The translations under genes were made by a program, and so were the position numbers. This document shows, one piece after another, positions 8,443-15,907 of a stretch of 37,339 nucleotides of DNA. Position 1 is the stretch's first letter, and each line of letters opens with the position of its first letter. Origin of the DNA: a virus. The notes under the pieces were generated by a model. That model made no database searches and was not told where the DNA came from. It saw nothing but the letters and a program-made list of their open reading frames with translations. The stretch spans positions 1-37,339 of IMG/VR virus record IMGVR_UViG_3300049491_000634. One strand, 5' to 3'.

Positions 8443-9804
8443 ATGTCAGGCAGCGAGTTCACGACGACGCCAAAGCTTGGGCTTTACAAGCCGGAATATA
8501 ACGCGGACGCCGAGCAGTGGGGGTTTCACCTCAATGCGAACGCGGATTTACTCGACGCGGCGTGGATATCCGGCATTGTCGATGTGACCCTGCTTGGCGC
8601 CGTGGGCGATGGCGTCACAGATGACACCGCTGCGATCCAGGCCGCGTTCAACACTTACGCGGGCAAAGCGACGGTGCTGATCCCCGACACTGGTAACCCC
8701 TACCTGACCGGGCCTCTGAACGTGCCGTCAGGCACTGCTTTACAACTGAACGGCGCGCTGAAATGTCGTCCCGGTTCGGGCACGCTGCTCTATATTGTTA
8801 ATGGGGTGCATAATGTAACCATTGATGGATACGGCACGATCGATTGCGACGGCGCCAACCAGACGAGTGGGAATCAGGCTGGCATCTATTTGTATCAGGC
8901 CAGTAATGTCCGGGTATCGGGGATCACGATCAAGGATTCTATCAACTGGAACGTGAACATCGTTCAGTCGTCGCATGTGCGATTTGACGCCGTGTCACTG
9001 ACGGGAGGGGTCAACTCCAATCAGTTCGTCGGCGGCGGTATCGGAGCTACCGATTGCTGGATCGTCAACTCATTCATCAGTGGCGTGTCGAACGACAGCG
9101 GATTCACCTTCTACGGTGGTGTGACCGATAGTGGAATGAGTAACTGCACCGTGACGGGCGCTTTCGTCTCATCGGTTGGTGTCTACGCCGACACCGCGCA
9201 ACCCACGCCATGCGCGCGTATCAGCATCACCGATAATATCTTTCTGAACAACACCCAGTATTGTATCGCCGTGTTCAGCGAGAGCACGGCCACACACGCC
9301 GATATATTGATCGCCAACAATATCTGTTGTGACAACGGTCATTCCTCCGCCGCGCCATTCGCCGCCATCTGGCTGGACAGGTGCAACACAGTCACCGTCA
9401 CCGGCAACCTGATTGACACGTTTGGCACCAACGCGGCGCAGACCTACGGCATCTTTCTGGGACCGAACACAGCCAACTCACATGTCGCGGGAAATACCAT
9501 CGTCAGGATCGGCAACGGCGGGCCGAATGCCGCCGGGATCGGCATGAATGCTCCGAACTATGTGCTCATAACCGGCAATTACCTCGCAAACATGGCGACA
9601 GCCATCACTGGCTACATCGGACTTGCCGCTGTTATCACCGGCAACCGCTGTGACGCGGTGATCAGTGGGATCACGCCACAGCCCGACACGATCCTCGATA
9701 ACACAGTCAACGGTCGCAGGATCATGACGAACCTGCCAACATCCGCCACGGGCCTGCCAACCGACGCGGTGTGGCGCAACGGCACCGTCCTCAACATCGT
9801 GTAG
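8443..9804 (+). CDS. Tailspike with pectate-lyase-like right-handed beta-helix
   Basis: The 453-residue protein has the shared anchor motif at residues 10-38 (LGLYKPEYNADAEQWG, HLNANADLLD). It is followed by GAVGDGVTDDTAAIQAAF (about 52-69), the hallmark start of the Pectate_lyase_3 type beta-helix. The rest is made of short repeated strands with many Asn, Val and Ile (ASNVRVSGITIKDS, NTVTVTGNLID), consistent with parallel beta-helix coils. It probably depolymerises or binds capsule or O-antigen; no catalytic residues can be assigned by eye. The start is the ATG right after the preceding TAA. Confidence 0.82.
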   Translation: MSGSEFTTTPKLGLYKPEYNADAEQWGFHLNANADLLDAAWISGIVDVTLLGAVGDGVTDDTAAIQAAFNTYAGKATVLIPDTGNPYLTGPLNVPSGTALQLNGALKCRPGSGTLLYIVNGVHNVTIDGYGTIDCDGANQTSGNQAGIYLYQASNVRVSGITIKDSINWNVNIVQSSHVRFDAVSLTGGVNSNQFVGGGIGATDCWIVNSFISGVSNDSGFTFYGGVTDSGMSNCTVTGAFVSSVGVYADTAQPTPCARISITDNIFLNNTQYCIAVFSESTATHADILIANNICCDNGHSSAAPFAAIWLDRCNTVTVTGNLIDTFGTNAAQTYGIFLGPNTANSHVAGNTIVRIGNGGPNAAGIGMNAPNYVLITGNYLANMATAITGYIGLAAVITGNRCDAVISGITPQPDTILDNTVNGRRIMTNLPTSATGLPTDAVWRNGTVLNIV

Positions 9805-9813
9805 GAGAATGAG

Positions 9814-10128
9814 ATGGCCACGACAGCGGGACAGATGACCCAGACACCATCAGGTAATCCGCAGTGGCGGGCCTGTAACGGCACCAACGTGCAAGGCTTC
9901 CAGGCGCCTTACGCGCCGCAGACCAACCGTCCCCACACCGGCACCTCCTACGGCACCTACAGGGACTGGGTGCTCAGGATGGGCTACAATCGCACCAAGG
10001 GCATCGCGGGCTGGCGGGTCATGCTGCCCACTGGCGCCGGGTGGTATGTCGCCACCACCGATGACAGCAGCGACACGGCGACGGGGATCACCAACACCGC
10101 CCTCAATCCACCGGCGGGGGTGAAATGA
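9814..10128 (+). CDS. Small tail-region protein, unknown function
   Basis: A 104-residue polar protein with no recognised domain. Its ATG is preceded by GTAGGAGAATGAG, a good Shine-Dalgarno. It ends four bases into the next gene (ATGA). It lies between two receptor-binding proteins, so it may be a fibre accessory or chaperone. Aromatic residues (WRAC, YRDWVLRMGY, GWRVM, GWYV) are frequent. Confidence 0.6.
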   Translation: MATTAGQMTQTPSGNPQWRACNGTNVQGFQAPYAPQTNRPHTGTSYGTYRDWVLRMGYNRTKGIAGWRVMLPTGAGWYVATTDDSSDTATGITNTALNPPAGVK

Positions 10129-10967
10129 GCGACAGCACCACCAGCAATTACCACTTCACCTTGCCCGCGATTGGCGCATCGCAAGATTCCTGGGGCAACA
10201 AGCTAAATTCCAACTTCACGGCGCTCGACAGCCTCATCCATTCGCTCGTCGTCGAGGCCGGCGGTAGCGGCTCCGCGTCACTGCCAATCACCGGCGGGAC
10301 CATCAACGGCAACCTCGCGGTGACCGGCAACAGCTCGGTCGGCGGCAATCTCGGCGTGTCAGGCGCGATCACGACCGGCGGCCTCGCCGTCAGCGGCAAC
10401 ATCGGCGCCGGTCAGGTCTACTTCGCCTCCCCGGCGGTGACCGACTTCACGGCCTACCGCAGCGCGCCCAACCGGGTCTTCCAATGGGCCGGTGGCGTGA
10501 CCGACGCCTATAACGACGCGATCGGCGTGCGCTACTGGAACGCCAACGGCGCGCTGATGAACCTCGACAACGGCGGCAACCTCACCATCGTCGGCGCCGG
10601 CATCAAACCGGGTGGCGGGTTGTGGCAGGCGGCGTCGGACGACCGGGTGAAACGCAACGCCCGGCCCTACACCAGTGGCCTCGCCGAGATCATGCGCCTG
10701 GAGCCCATCACCTTTGAATACAACGGCCAGGGTGGCACCAAGGCCGATGGCGTGACGTATCACGGCCTGTCGGCGCAATCGACGCGATCGATCATGCCTG
10801 AACTGGTGCTGGAGGAGAGACACCCGAGGAAAGACGGCACCCGCGATCCGGCGTTGCTGCCGGGGCAACTGGCGACGCAGCTCGGGCCGCTCATCCTGGC
10901 CCTGGTGAACGCGGTCAAGGAGCTGACGGTTCGTGTGGCCGTGCTGGAAGCGCGATGCCCCGCGTAA
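10125..10967 (+). CDS. Tail fibre with C-terminal S74 intramolecular chaperone
   Basis: This 280-residue protein starts with a diverged anchor motif (LPAIGASQDSWGNKLNSNF, residues 13-31). A shaft of Gly/Thr/Val repeats follows (GGTINGNLAVTGNSSVGG), typical of triple-stranded fibres. The last 110 residues are a peptidase S74 domain: SDDRVKRN at 171-178, LEPITFEYN and GLSAQ, then a terminal coiled coil. S74 domains fold the trimer and cut themselves off just before the conserved Ser (S171 here, with a Lys such as K176). Its gene overlaps the nozzle gene by 13 bases. Confidence 0.85.
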   Translation: MSDSTTSNYHFTLPAIGASQDSWGNKLNSNFTALDSLIHSLVVEAGGSGSASLPITGGTINGNLAVTGNSSVGGNLGVSGAITTGGLAVSGNIGAGQVYFASPAVTDFTAYRSAPNRVFQWAGGVTDAYNDAIGVRYWNANGALMNLDNGGNLTIVGAGIKPGGGLWQAASDDRVKRNARPYTSGLAEIMRLEPITFEYNGQGGTKADGVTYHGLSAQSTRSIMPELVLEERHPRKDGTRDPALLPGQLATQLGPLILALVNAVKELTVRVAVLEARCPA

Positions 10968-12511
10968 CCGAACTTCCGCCACCCGGCATCGTCAGGCAGT
11001 CCACCTCGGAGGCATCGGCCGGCAGGTGGTTTGACAGCCAGAACATCCGCTGGCGCGGCGGTGTCACGGTACCGATCGGCGGCAATCAGATCATATCCAA
11101 CAGTAGCGTCGCCGACCTGCCGCGCGATGTCATCACCTGGCACGACAACCTCTACCAGCGTTGGGCGGCGTTCGGCACCGACACCCATCTCTGGGCCTAC
11201 CTGTTCGACACCCAGACCCTTTACGACATCACACCAACCGGCGCGCCACCGATCCTGCCGCCCGGCTACAACTCTGGCTACGGCCTGGGGAACTACTCCG
11301 TCGGGGTCTACGGGATCTCAAGCGACGCGGGCGGTCCGATCGGCCCTCCCGGCATCCTCGGCCACCCCACCGACTGGTGGAGCATGGACACTTTCGGTGA
11401 GCTGCTCGTCGTCGTGCCGACCCAGGACGGCCACCTCTACTCGTGGGACCCGAAGACGCCGACAACCGTCGCCACGCAGGTGCTCAACGCGCCGACCAAT
11501 AATCGCGGCGTCATCGTCACCGATCAGCGCCATGTGGTGCTTTACGGCTCGGACGGCGATCCGCGCAAAGTCGCGTGGAGCGATCAAGAAAACATGACTG
11601 TCTGGACGCCCAATGTCACCAATCTCGCGGGCGACAAGCAACTGGTGACATCCGCCGCCGCGCTGACGGCGGTGAAAGTAGCCGCTGGTATTTTGTTGTT
11701 CACGACGAATGACGTGCATCTGATGTCCTACGTCGGTGCCCCATATGCTTACGGTATCGTACAGATTGGCGCCGGTTGCGGGCCGATCTCGCCACGCGCG
11801 GTGGCGGGCGCCGGCAGCTTCGTCGCCTGGATGAGCAATCAGAACTTCTGGTCCTATAACGGCAACGTCCAGCCGCTGAACTGCGATGTGAAGAACTGGT
11901 TTTTCTCCGTCCTCAAGGCCGGTAGCGCGGGGCGGCTGTTCGGCTCGGCCAATCCACAGTTCGCCGAGTTGTGGTGGGACTTCCCGGACGAGACCTCATC
12001 GACGGGCGAGAACAATCGTTACATCGCGATGAATTACACCAACCAGCCGGGCTATTGGTTGATCGGCAAGCGCAACAGAACCGCCGGCGATCGGATCGGC
12101 ACGCTGGACTTTCCCGTGCTCGGCGGCCCCAACAGCACTGGCGGCGCGTTGTTTCAACATGAGAGCGGCTACACCGATAATGGCACACCGCGCGCCTCGA
12201 ACGGCGATGTCTGGGTCGAGAGCGGATCGATCAACGGCGGCGAGGGCAACAACAGATTGCATATCAAACAGGTCGTTTTCGATGCGACATCGAGCCCGAC
12301 ATTGTCGCCGCCGTTCGGTTTCAGGTTCGCGTCCGCCGAGGAGCCGTGGGACACCACGACCGACACCGGGCTTTACCGCGAGGTCCATGATGGTCTGATG
12401 GATGTGCGGTTCTCCGGCCGTTCGATCCGTATGCGGATCGAGGGGCTGGTTGATGGGCCATTCAGCGTTGGCCGCAACAGACTCATTTTGCGCCAAGGGG
12501 GGTCTCGTTAG
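10955..12511 (+). CDS. Tail nozzle / P22 gp10-like packaged-DNA stabilisation protein
   Basis: The 518-residue protein opens with LPPPGIVRQSTSEASAGRW and NIRWRGG, a pattern typical of the gp10-like nozzle family. It continues with beta-propeller-like repeats, including a WDP blade, NNRGVIVTD and MSNQNFWSYNG. It ends in a beta-sandwich and the basic tail RQGGSR. These proteins form the tube below the adaptor that plugs the portal after packaging. The length is close to that of P22 gp10 plus an insertion. The last 29 bases overlap a gene on the opposite strand (12483-13118), but the C-terminus looks complete. Confidence 0.72.
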   Translation: MPRVTELPPPGIVRQSTSEASAGRWFDSQNIRWRGGVTVPIGGNQIISNSSVADLPRDVITWHDNLYQRWAAFGTDTHLWAYLFDTQTLYDITPTGAPPILPPGYNSGYGLGNYSVGVYGISSDAGGPIGPPGILGHPTDWWSMDTFGELLVVVPTQDGHLYSWDPKTPTTVATQVLNAPTNNRGVIVTDQRHVVLYGSDGDPRKVAWSDQENMTVWTPNVTNLAGDKQLVTSAAALTAVKVAAGILLFTTNDVHLMSYVGAPYAYGIVQIGAGCGPISPRAVAGAGSFVAWMSNQNFWSYNGNVQPLNCDVKNWFFSVLKAGSAGRLFGSANPQFAELWWDFPDETSSTGENNRYIAMNYTNQPGYWLIGKRNRTAGDRIGTLDFPVLGGPNSTGGALFQHESGYTDNGTPRASNGDVWVESGSINGGEGNNRLHIKQVVFDATSSPTLSPPFGFRFASAEEPWDTTTDTGLYREVHDGLMDVRFSGRSIRMRIEGLVDGPFSVGRNRLILRQGGSR

Positions 12512-13118
12512 AATGACGAACTCTGGCATAATAAGCGCTAACTCCCTCCGAGAGGTGTTTACGCCATTCGTCACTTCGCGGTTTACTTCTGTACGACTGA
12601 TCCATTTCCGCCAGATTTTCTCGACCCAGGATTATTCGGACATTGCCAGTTTCATATGCTCCAAGGTCTCTGAAGCGCGCCATGCAATATTGGCCTTTGT
12701 GTCTGCCGCGCTCCGGCCACTTACCGCTCGCCCGCCAGACCTCCCACCATTCATCAAAGGTCATCAAGAAAGGAATGCCGCGCCCCCTGGCGGCAGACCT
12801 GTGGCGCATGAACGCCGTCCTTTCCGGGTGCGCTATTCTCCACGCCTGATCCTGCGTCGCGAATTTGTCGGGGTCTGCCTTTCTGAGCGCTCGCTTCTGG
12901 GCGTTTACTTTTTCCTTGTTTGCTTCTCGCCACGCGCGAAGCTTATCACGGTTAGCAAGTTTCCACGCTCGTGCGGTAGCCGCGCGCTTTACCTTGTTAC
13001 GCTCCCTGGACTTCCGAGCGATGGCTCTTACTTTTTCAGGGTTCGCGGCCTTCCACTTGCGCATGTATTCGCGTTGATACGCGCGCCGCTTCTCAATGCT
13101 ATCGTCGGTATCAGCCAT
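12483..13118 (-). CDS. Homing-endonuclease-like protein (helical repeats plus WW-rich C-domain)
   Basis: The 211-residue protein lies on the strand opposite to all surrounding virion genes. Residues 10-90 are a highly basic helical array with repeated A-N-P-E-K-V-R-A-like units, as in the N-terminal arrays of phage HNH/homing proteins. Residues about 115-165 contain MTFDEWWEVW, GKWPERGRHKGQYCMARF and GNVRIIL, a module I recall from small mobile phage genes inserted between conserved genes. No classic H-N-H triad is visible, so nuclease activity is inferred. It overlaps the nozzle gene end to end by 29 bases, as expected for a late insertion. Confidence 0.65.
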   Translation of the reverse strand: MADTDDSIEKRRAYQREYMRKWKAANPEKVRAIARKSRERNKVKRAATARAWKLANRDKLRAWREANKEKVNAQKRALRKADPDKFATQDQAWRIAHPERTAFMRHRSAARGRGIPFLMTFDEWWEVWRASGKWPERGRHKGQYCMARFRDLGAYETGNVRIILGRENLAEMDQSYRSKPRSDEWRKHLSEGVSAYYARVRHSNETPLGAK

Positions 13119-13225
13119 CGCGTCCTCTCATACAGGTCCGTGGTCAGAGATGGCATTGGCGCGTCAACGCCGGTGCCGTCTCGATTATACTCGGACTTTG
13201 GTGCCATGCCCACGGAGAATCGCTG

Positions 13226-13444
13226 ATGGTCATGCGTCCGCATCCCCCCGCGCCGTTCGCGCCGCCGGTTTCAGGTGACATCGACCAGCGGCTGGCGCAG
13301 ATCGTGCAAATGGTCAATTCAAAAGCCGACGCCACCGTGACGCCGGTGTATCACTCGCTGGCGCTGATTGATTCCGACGGGGCCACGTGGCGGCTCCGTG
13401 TCTTCCCTGATGGAACCCTTCATACGGACCTTGTCACGCCATGA
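13226..13444 (+). CDS. Small virion-region protein, paralogue of the next gene
   Basis: A 72-residue protein with GGAG at 13214-13217 before the ATG at 13226. The C-terminal half holds DSDGATWRLRVFPDGTLHTD, which matches the end of the next gene (SDGSVWRIRVTPMGSMLLD). The two small genes therefore share a beta-hairpin-like module and overlap by ATGA. The function is unknown; by location the protein may be a minor virion component. Confidence 0.65.
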   Translation: MVMRPHPPAPFAPPVSGDIDQRLAQIVQMVNSKADATVTPVYHSLALIDSDGATWRLRVFPDGTLHTDLVTP

Positions 13445-13662
13445 CACTTCCAAAACGCGCTCCGGCTGGCTCCACGAACATGGCTTTACCGTCACCTCTG
13501 GAGCCTTTCACTCTCGCGCATCCTCCGGAGGTTGTCCCGCCTCCACCGTCCGACCCCATTCCGACCTTCGACGCGGTCAACATCCGCGCCAGTGACGGCA
13601 GCGTATGGCGCATCCGGGTGACACCGATGGGGTCGATGTTGCTGGATCGTATCGTGACATGA
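13441..13662 (+). CDS. Small Pro-rich virion-region protein, paralogue of the previous gene
   Basis: A 73-residue protein: a Pro-rich N-terminal half (residues 17-44) followed by the module SDGSVWRIRVTPMGSMLLD shared with the preceding gene. It is coupled to its neighbours by overlapping stops and starts on both sides. Function unknown. Confidence 0.62.
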   Translation: MTLPKRAPAGSTNMALPSPLEPFTLAHPPEVVPPPPSDPIPTFDAVNIRASDGSVWRIRVTPMGSMLLDRIVT

Positions 13663-13739
13663 CACGCTGTTCCGCCCTTTTATGGTGTCTGTTCTTCGCC
13701 GGCTCCGCGCTGGCGATTCTCGCCGGCGCCGTCAGGTGA
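13659..13739 (+). CDS. 26-residue membrane peptide
   Basis: A short reading frame starting at an ATG that overlaps the previous stop, and ending TGATG with the next start. The peptide is almost entirely a hydrophobic span (ALLWCLFFAGSALAILAGA) with a basic end. Perfect coupling on both sides argues for translation. It resembles a signal-anchor peptide; the role is unknown. Confidence 0.5.
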   Translation: MTRCSALLWCLFFAGSALAILAGAVR

Positions 13740-14110
13740 TGTTGTCCTCGGAGGAAAAGCGCGCACGGCTTCAGAAAGCCCTCGATTACGGCGGGAACAC
13801 GCATACGTTACAAGATGTCATCGACCTCGTGCGATCAGGTCAGGCCCAGTTCTGGGAGAACGGCGACGGCGCGGTTGTCACGGAACTGCATGAATATCCA
13901 CGGCTGAAAGCGGTCAGCTTCTGGCTCATGAGCGGCACGATCCCGGACTGCATGGCGCTGGAGGACGACATCCTCGCCTGGGCCAAAGCCGAAGGCTGCA
14001 CGATGGCGGTATCGGTCGGACGCAGGGGCTGGGGGCGCGTGGCGTATCACACCGGCTGGCGTCCAAGGCCGCATATGCACGTCTTCCATAAACAGTTGGC
14101 GGAGGACTGA
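13739..14110 (+). CDS. GNAT-like small phage protein
   Basis: The 123-residue product starts at the ATG in TGATG. The segment VSFWLMSGTI, then LEDDILAWAKAEGC, then VGRRGWGRVAYHTGW fits a conserved phage protein type with an acetyltransferase-like (GNAT) fold, found near ejection-protein genes. Whether it acetylates anything is unknown; the acetyl-CoA loop is not clear. An in-frame start at 13682 would run through the membrane peptide gene in another frame and is less likely. Confidence 0.6.
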   Translation: MLSSEEKRARLQKALDYGGNTHTLQDVIDLVRSGQAQFWENGDGAVVTELHEYPRLKAVSFWLMSGTIPDCMALEDDILAWAKAEGCTMAVSVGRRGWGRVAYHTGWRPRPHMHVFHKQLAED

Positions 14111-14113
14111 GCG

Positions 14114-15481
14114 ATGTCGAAGTCGAAGCCACAAACCTCTACCGCCGAAACCAACACCTCCAACTACATTCCCGAATGGCTCGGCGCCACCGGACAGGCG
14201 GCGGTGGAGCGCGCCGATGCCCTCTCCTACCGGCCCTACGACCCCTACACGGGACAGACCGTCGCGCCGCCAACCGGCGATACCCTGGCCGCGTATCAGG
14301 GTGTGCGCGACCTCCAGGGTCAGGGCGATCCGGCGCTGGCGGCGTCCTACAACGCCTATAACAATCTCGTGGGACAGGCGCGGCCACAGACGGCGGATCA
14401 ACTGACCGCCGCGACCAATCCACTTTACTTTAACTTCGAGCAGAATGTCCTCGACCCGTCGTGGAAGGCATACGGCAACGCGCTCGGCCAGACGCAGGCT
14501 GGTTTCGGCAACGCGCAGAATCAGTCACAGGGCTATTACGGCGGCGCCATCGGCCAGAACCAGGGGCTGCTGGGCAACTACCTCGCCGCCAACAGTCCCG
14601 CCACCGCCGAGCAGGTCGGCCGCAACGCGACGGCCCTGATGTCGCCCTACCGCGACGACGTGATCAACCCGGCGCTGGCGGCGGGGCAGCAACAGCTGGC
14701 TCTGGCGAAACAGGGCATCTCCGCCAACGCCAATCAGGTGAATGCGTTTGGTGGCAGTCGCGCGGGCGTTCAGGAAGGCGTCGCCGACGCGCAGACCTCG
14801 CTCGGCACGCAGCAGTTCATCGGCAACATGCTCAACACGGGCTGGGGGCAGGCGCTCGTGCCGGCTTACAACCTCGCCAATAACGCCTCGCAGCAGGGCT
14901 ACAACGCCGCCAGCCTGCTGTCCGGGCAGAACTTCAACGCCGCCGACCGGCTGGCGCAACAGGCTTACGGCGCGGCGGGACAGCTGGGCACACAGCAGTT
15001 CAACACCGCCGCCAACCTCGGGGGTATGCTGGGCCTCGGCTACGGCAACGCGGCCTCCGCCGGACAAGGGTTGAACAACACCAACTTCCAGGCGGGTCTC
15101 GCAGCCGCCGGGGCGCTGCCGAATGTCGCTCAACTACAACAAGGTATGGATCAGAGAGACGCGTCCATGTTGCAGGCCAGCGGTATGGCGCAGCAGAACT
15201 ATCAGCAGCAACTCGATAACGCGGGCCTCAGCCAGTATTACGAGGGACAGAACTGGCCAGTACAGAATCTCGACCTGCTGCTGGGCGCGCTGGGTGGTAT
15301 TCCCTATTCAACCCAGGGCACCGGCTTCAACAAGCAGAACACGGAATTGAACAAAAACGTGGCCGGCGGCGTCATTGGTGGCGCGTTGTCCGGTGCCACC
15401 ACGGGCGCGGCGGTGAGCGGCGGCAATCCCTATGTCGCCGCCGCCGGGGCCCTCATTGGTGGTATTGGAGGAGCCAGCTGA
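14114..15481 (+). CDS. Internal virion (DNA ejection) protein, Gln/Asn/Ala-rich
   Basis: A 455-residue protein dominated by Ala, Gln, Asn and Gly with repeated short helices (AQNQSQGYYGG, QQAYGAAGQLGTQQFNTAA). It ends in a glycine-zipper-like hydrophobic region (residues about 413-455: GGVIGGALSGATTG, AAAGALIGGIGGAS). Such proteins are carried inside podovirus heads and enter the envelope to make the DNA channel. It is the first of three large genes in this position, as in P22 and T7. Assignment rests on composition, zipper and order. Confidence 0.65.
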   Translation: MSKSKPQTSTAETNTSNYIPEWLGATGQAAVERADALSYRPYDPYTGQTVAPPTGDTLAAYQGVRDLQGQGDPALAASYNAYNNLVGQARPQTADQLTAATNPLYFNFEQNVLDPSWKAYGNALGQTQAGFGNAQNQSQGYYGGAIGQNQGLLGNYLAANSPATAEQVGRNATALMSPYRDDVINPALAAGQQQLALAKQGISANANQVNAFGGSRAGVQEGVADAQTSLGTQQFIGNMLNTGWGQALVPAYNLANNASQQGYNAASLLSGQNFNAADRLAQQAYGAAGQLGTQQFNTAANLGGMLGLGYGNAASAGQGLNNTNFQAGLAAAGALPNVAQLQQGMDQRDASMLQASGMAQQNYQQQLDNAGLSQYYEGQNWPVQNLDLLLGALGGIPYSTQGTGFNKQNTELNKNVAGGVIGGALSGATTGAAVSGGNPYVAAAGALIGGIGGAS

Positions 15482-15903
15482 TGGCTGACTACATTCCCTT
15501 CGCCGATCCCGATCTGGCCCTCGGCTCCAGTGTCGGCGCGCTTCCGGCGGGGTCGCTCAACAGCGGTAACTGGGGCATGTCTTCCGTCTCGGGATTCTAC
15601 CCCTCCTACGCGGGCGGCACCGACACCACGGGCACGTCTTCCATGGACCTGACCAAAACGCTCCAGGGCATAAGTAAAGGCTTCGCGGACAGCCAAAGCC
15701 AGAAGAAGGACGACAAAGCCCCTCAGGGCGCCGCCATGCCGCAGATCGTGCCCCCCGGCCAGCCCATGCGGCGCGTGGCGCTCGATCAGCTGGTGCAACT
15801 GCTCAACAAACAACGCGACACGCTGCTGGATTCGGCGATCACACCGGGTGGGCAGGCGCAGCCTTATAACGCTCCCAGAACTATTGGATTGTTGGGGTTC
15901 TGA
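15481..15903 (+). CDS. Small internal-virion-region protein, unknown function
   Basis: A 140-residue protein whose ATG overlaps the stop of the preceding ejection gene. The N-terminal half is Gly/Ser-rich and probably disordered. Residues 96-118 form one helix (MRRVALDQLVQLLNKQRDTLL). It is located between two ejection-protein genes and is probably packaged or assists assembly. No family recognised. Confidence 0.6.
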   Translation: MADYIPFADPDLALGSSVGALPAGSLNSGNWGMSSVSGFYPSYAGGTDTTGTSSMDLTKTLQGISKGFADSQSQKKDDKAPQGAAMPQIVPPGQPMRRVALDQLVQLLNKQRDTLLDSAITPGGQAQPYNAPRTIGLLGF

Positions 15904-15907
15904 TACG

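Noticed and set aside
12402-13226. A 274-codon plus-strand frame after the nozzle gene
   Set aside because: It is the antisense shadow of the homing-like minus gene (12483-13118), which has recognisable motifs; the plus-strand translation has none.
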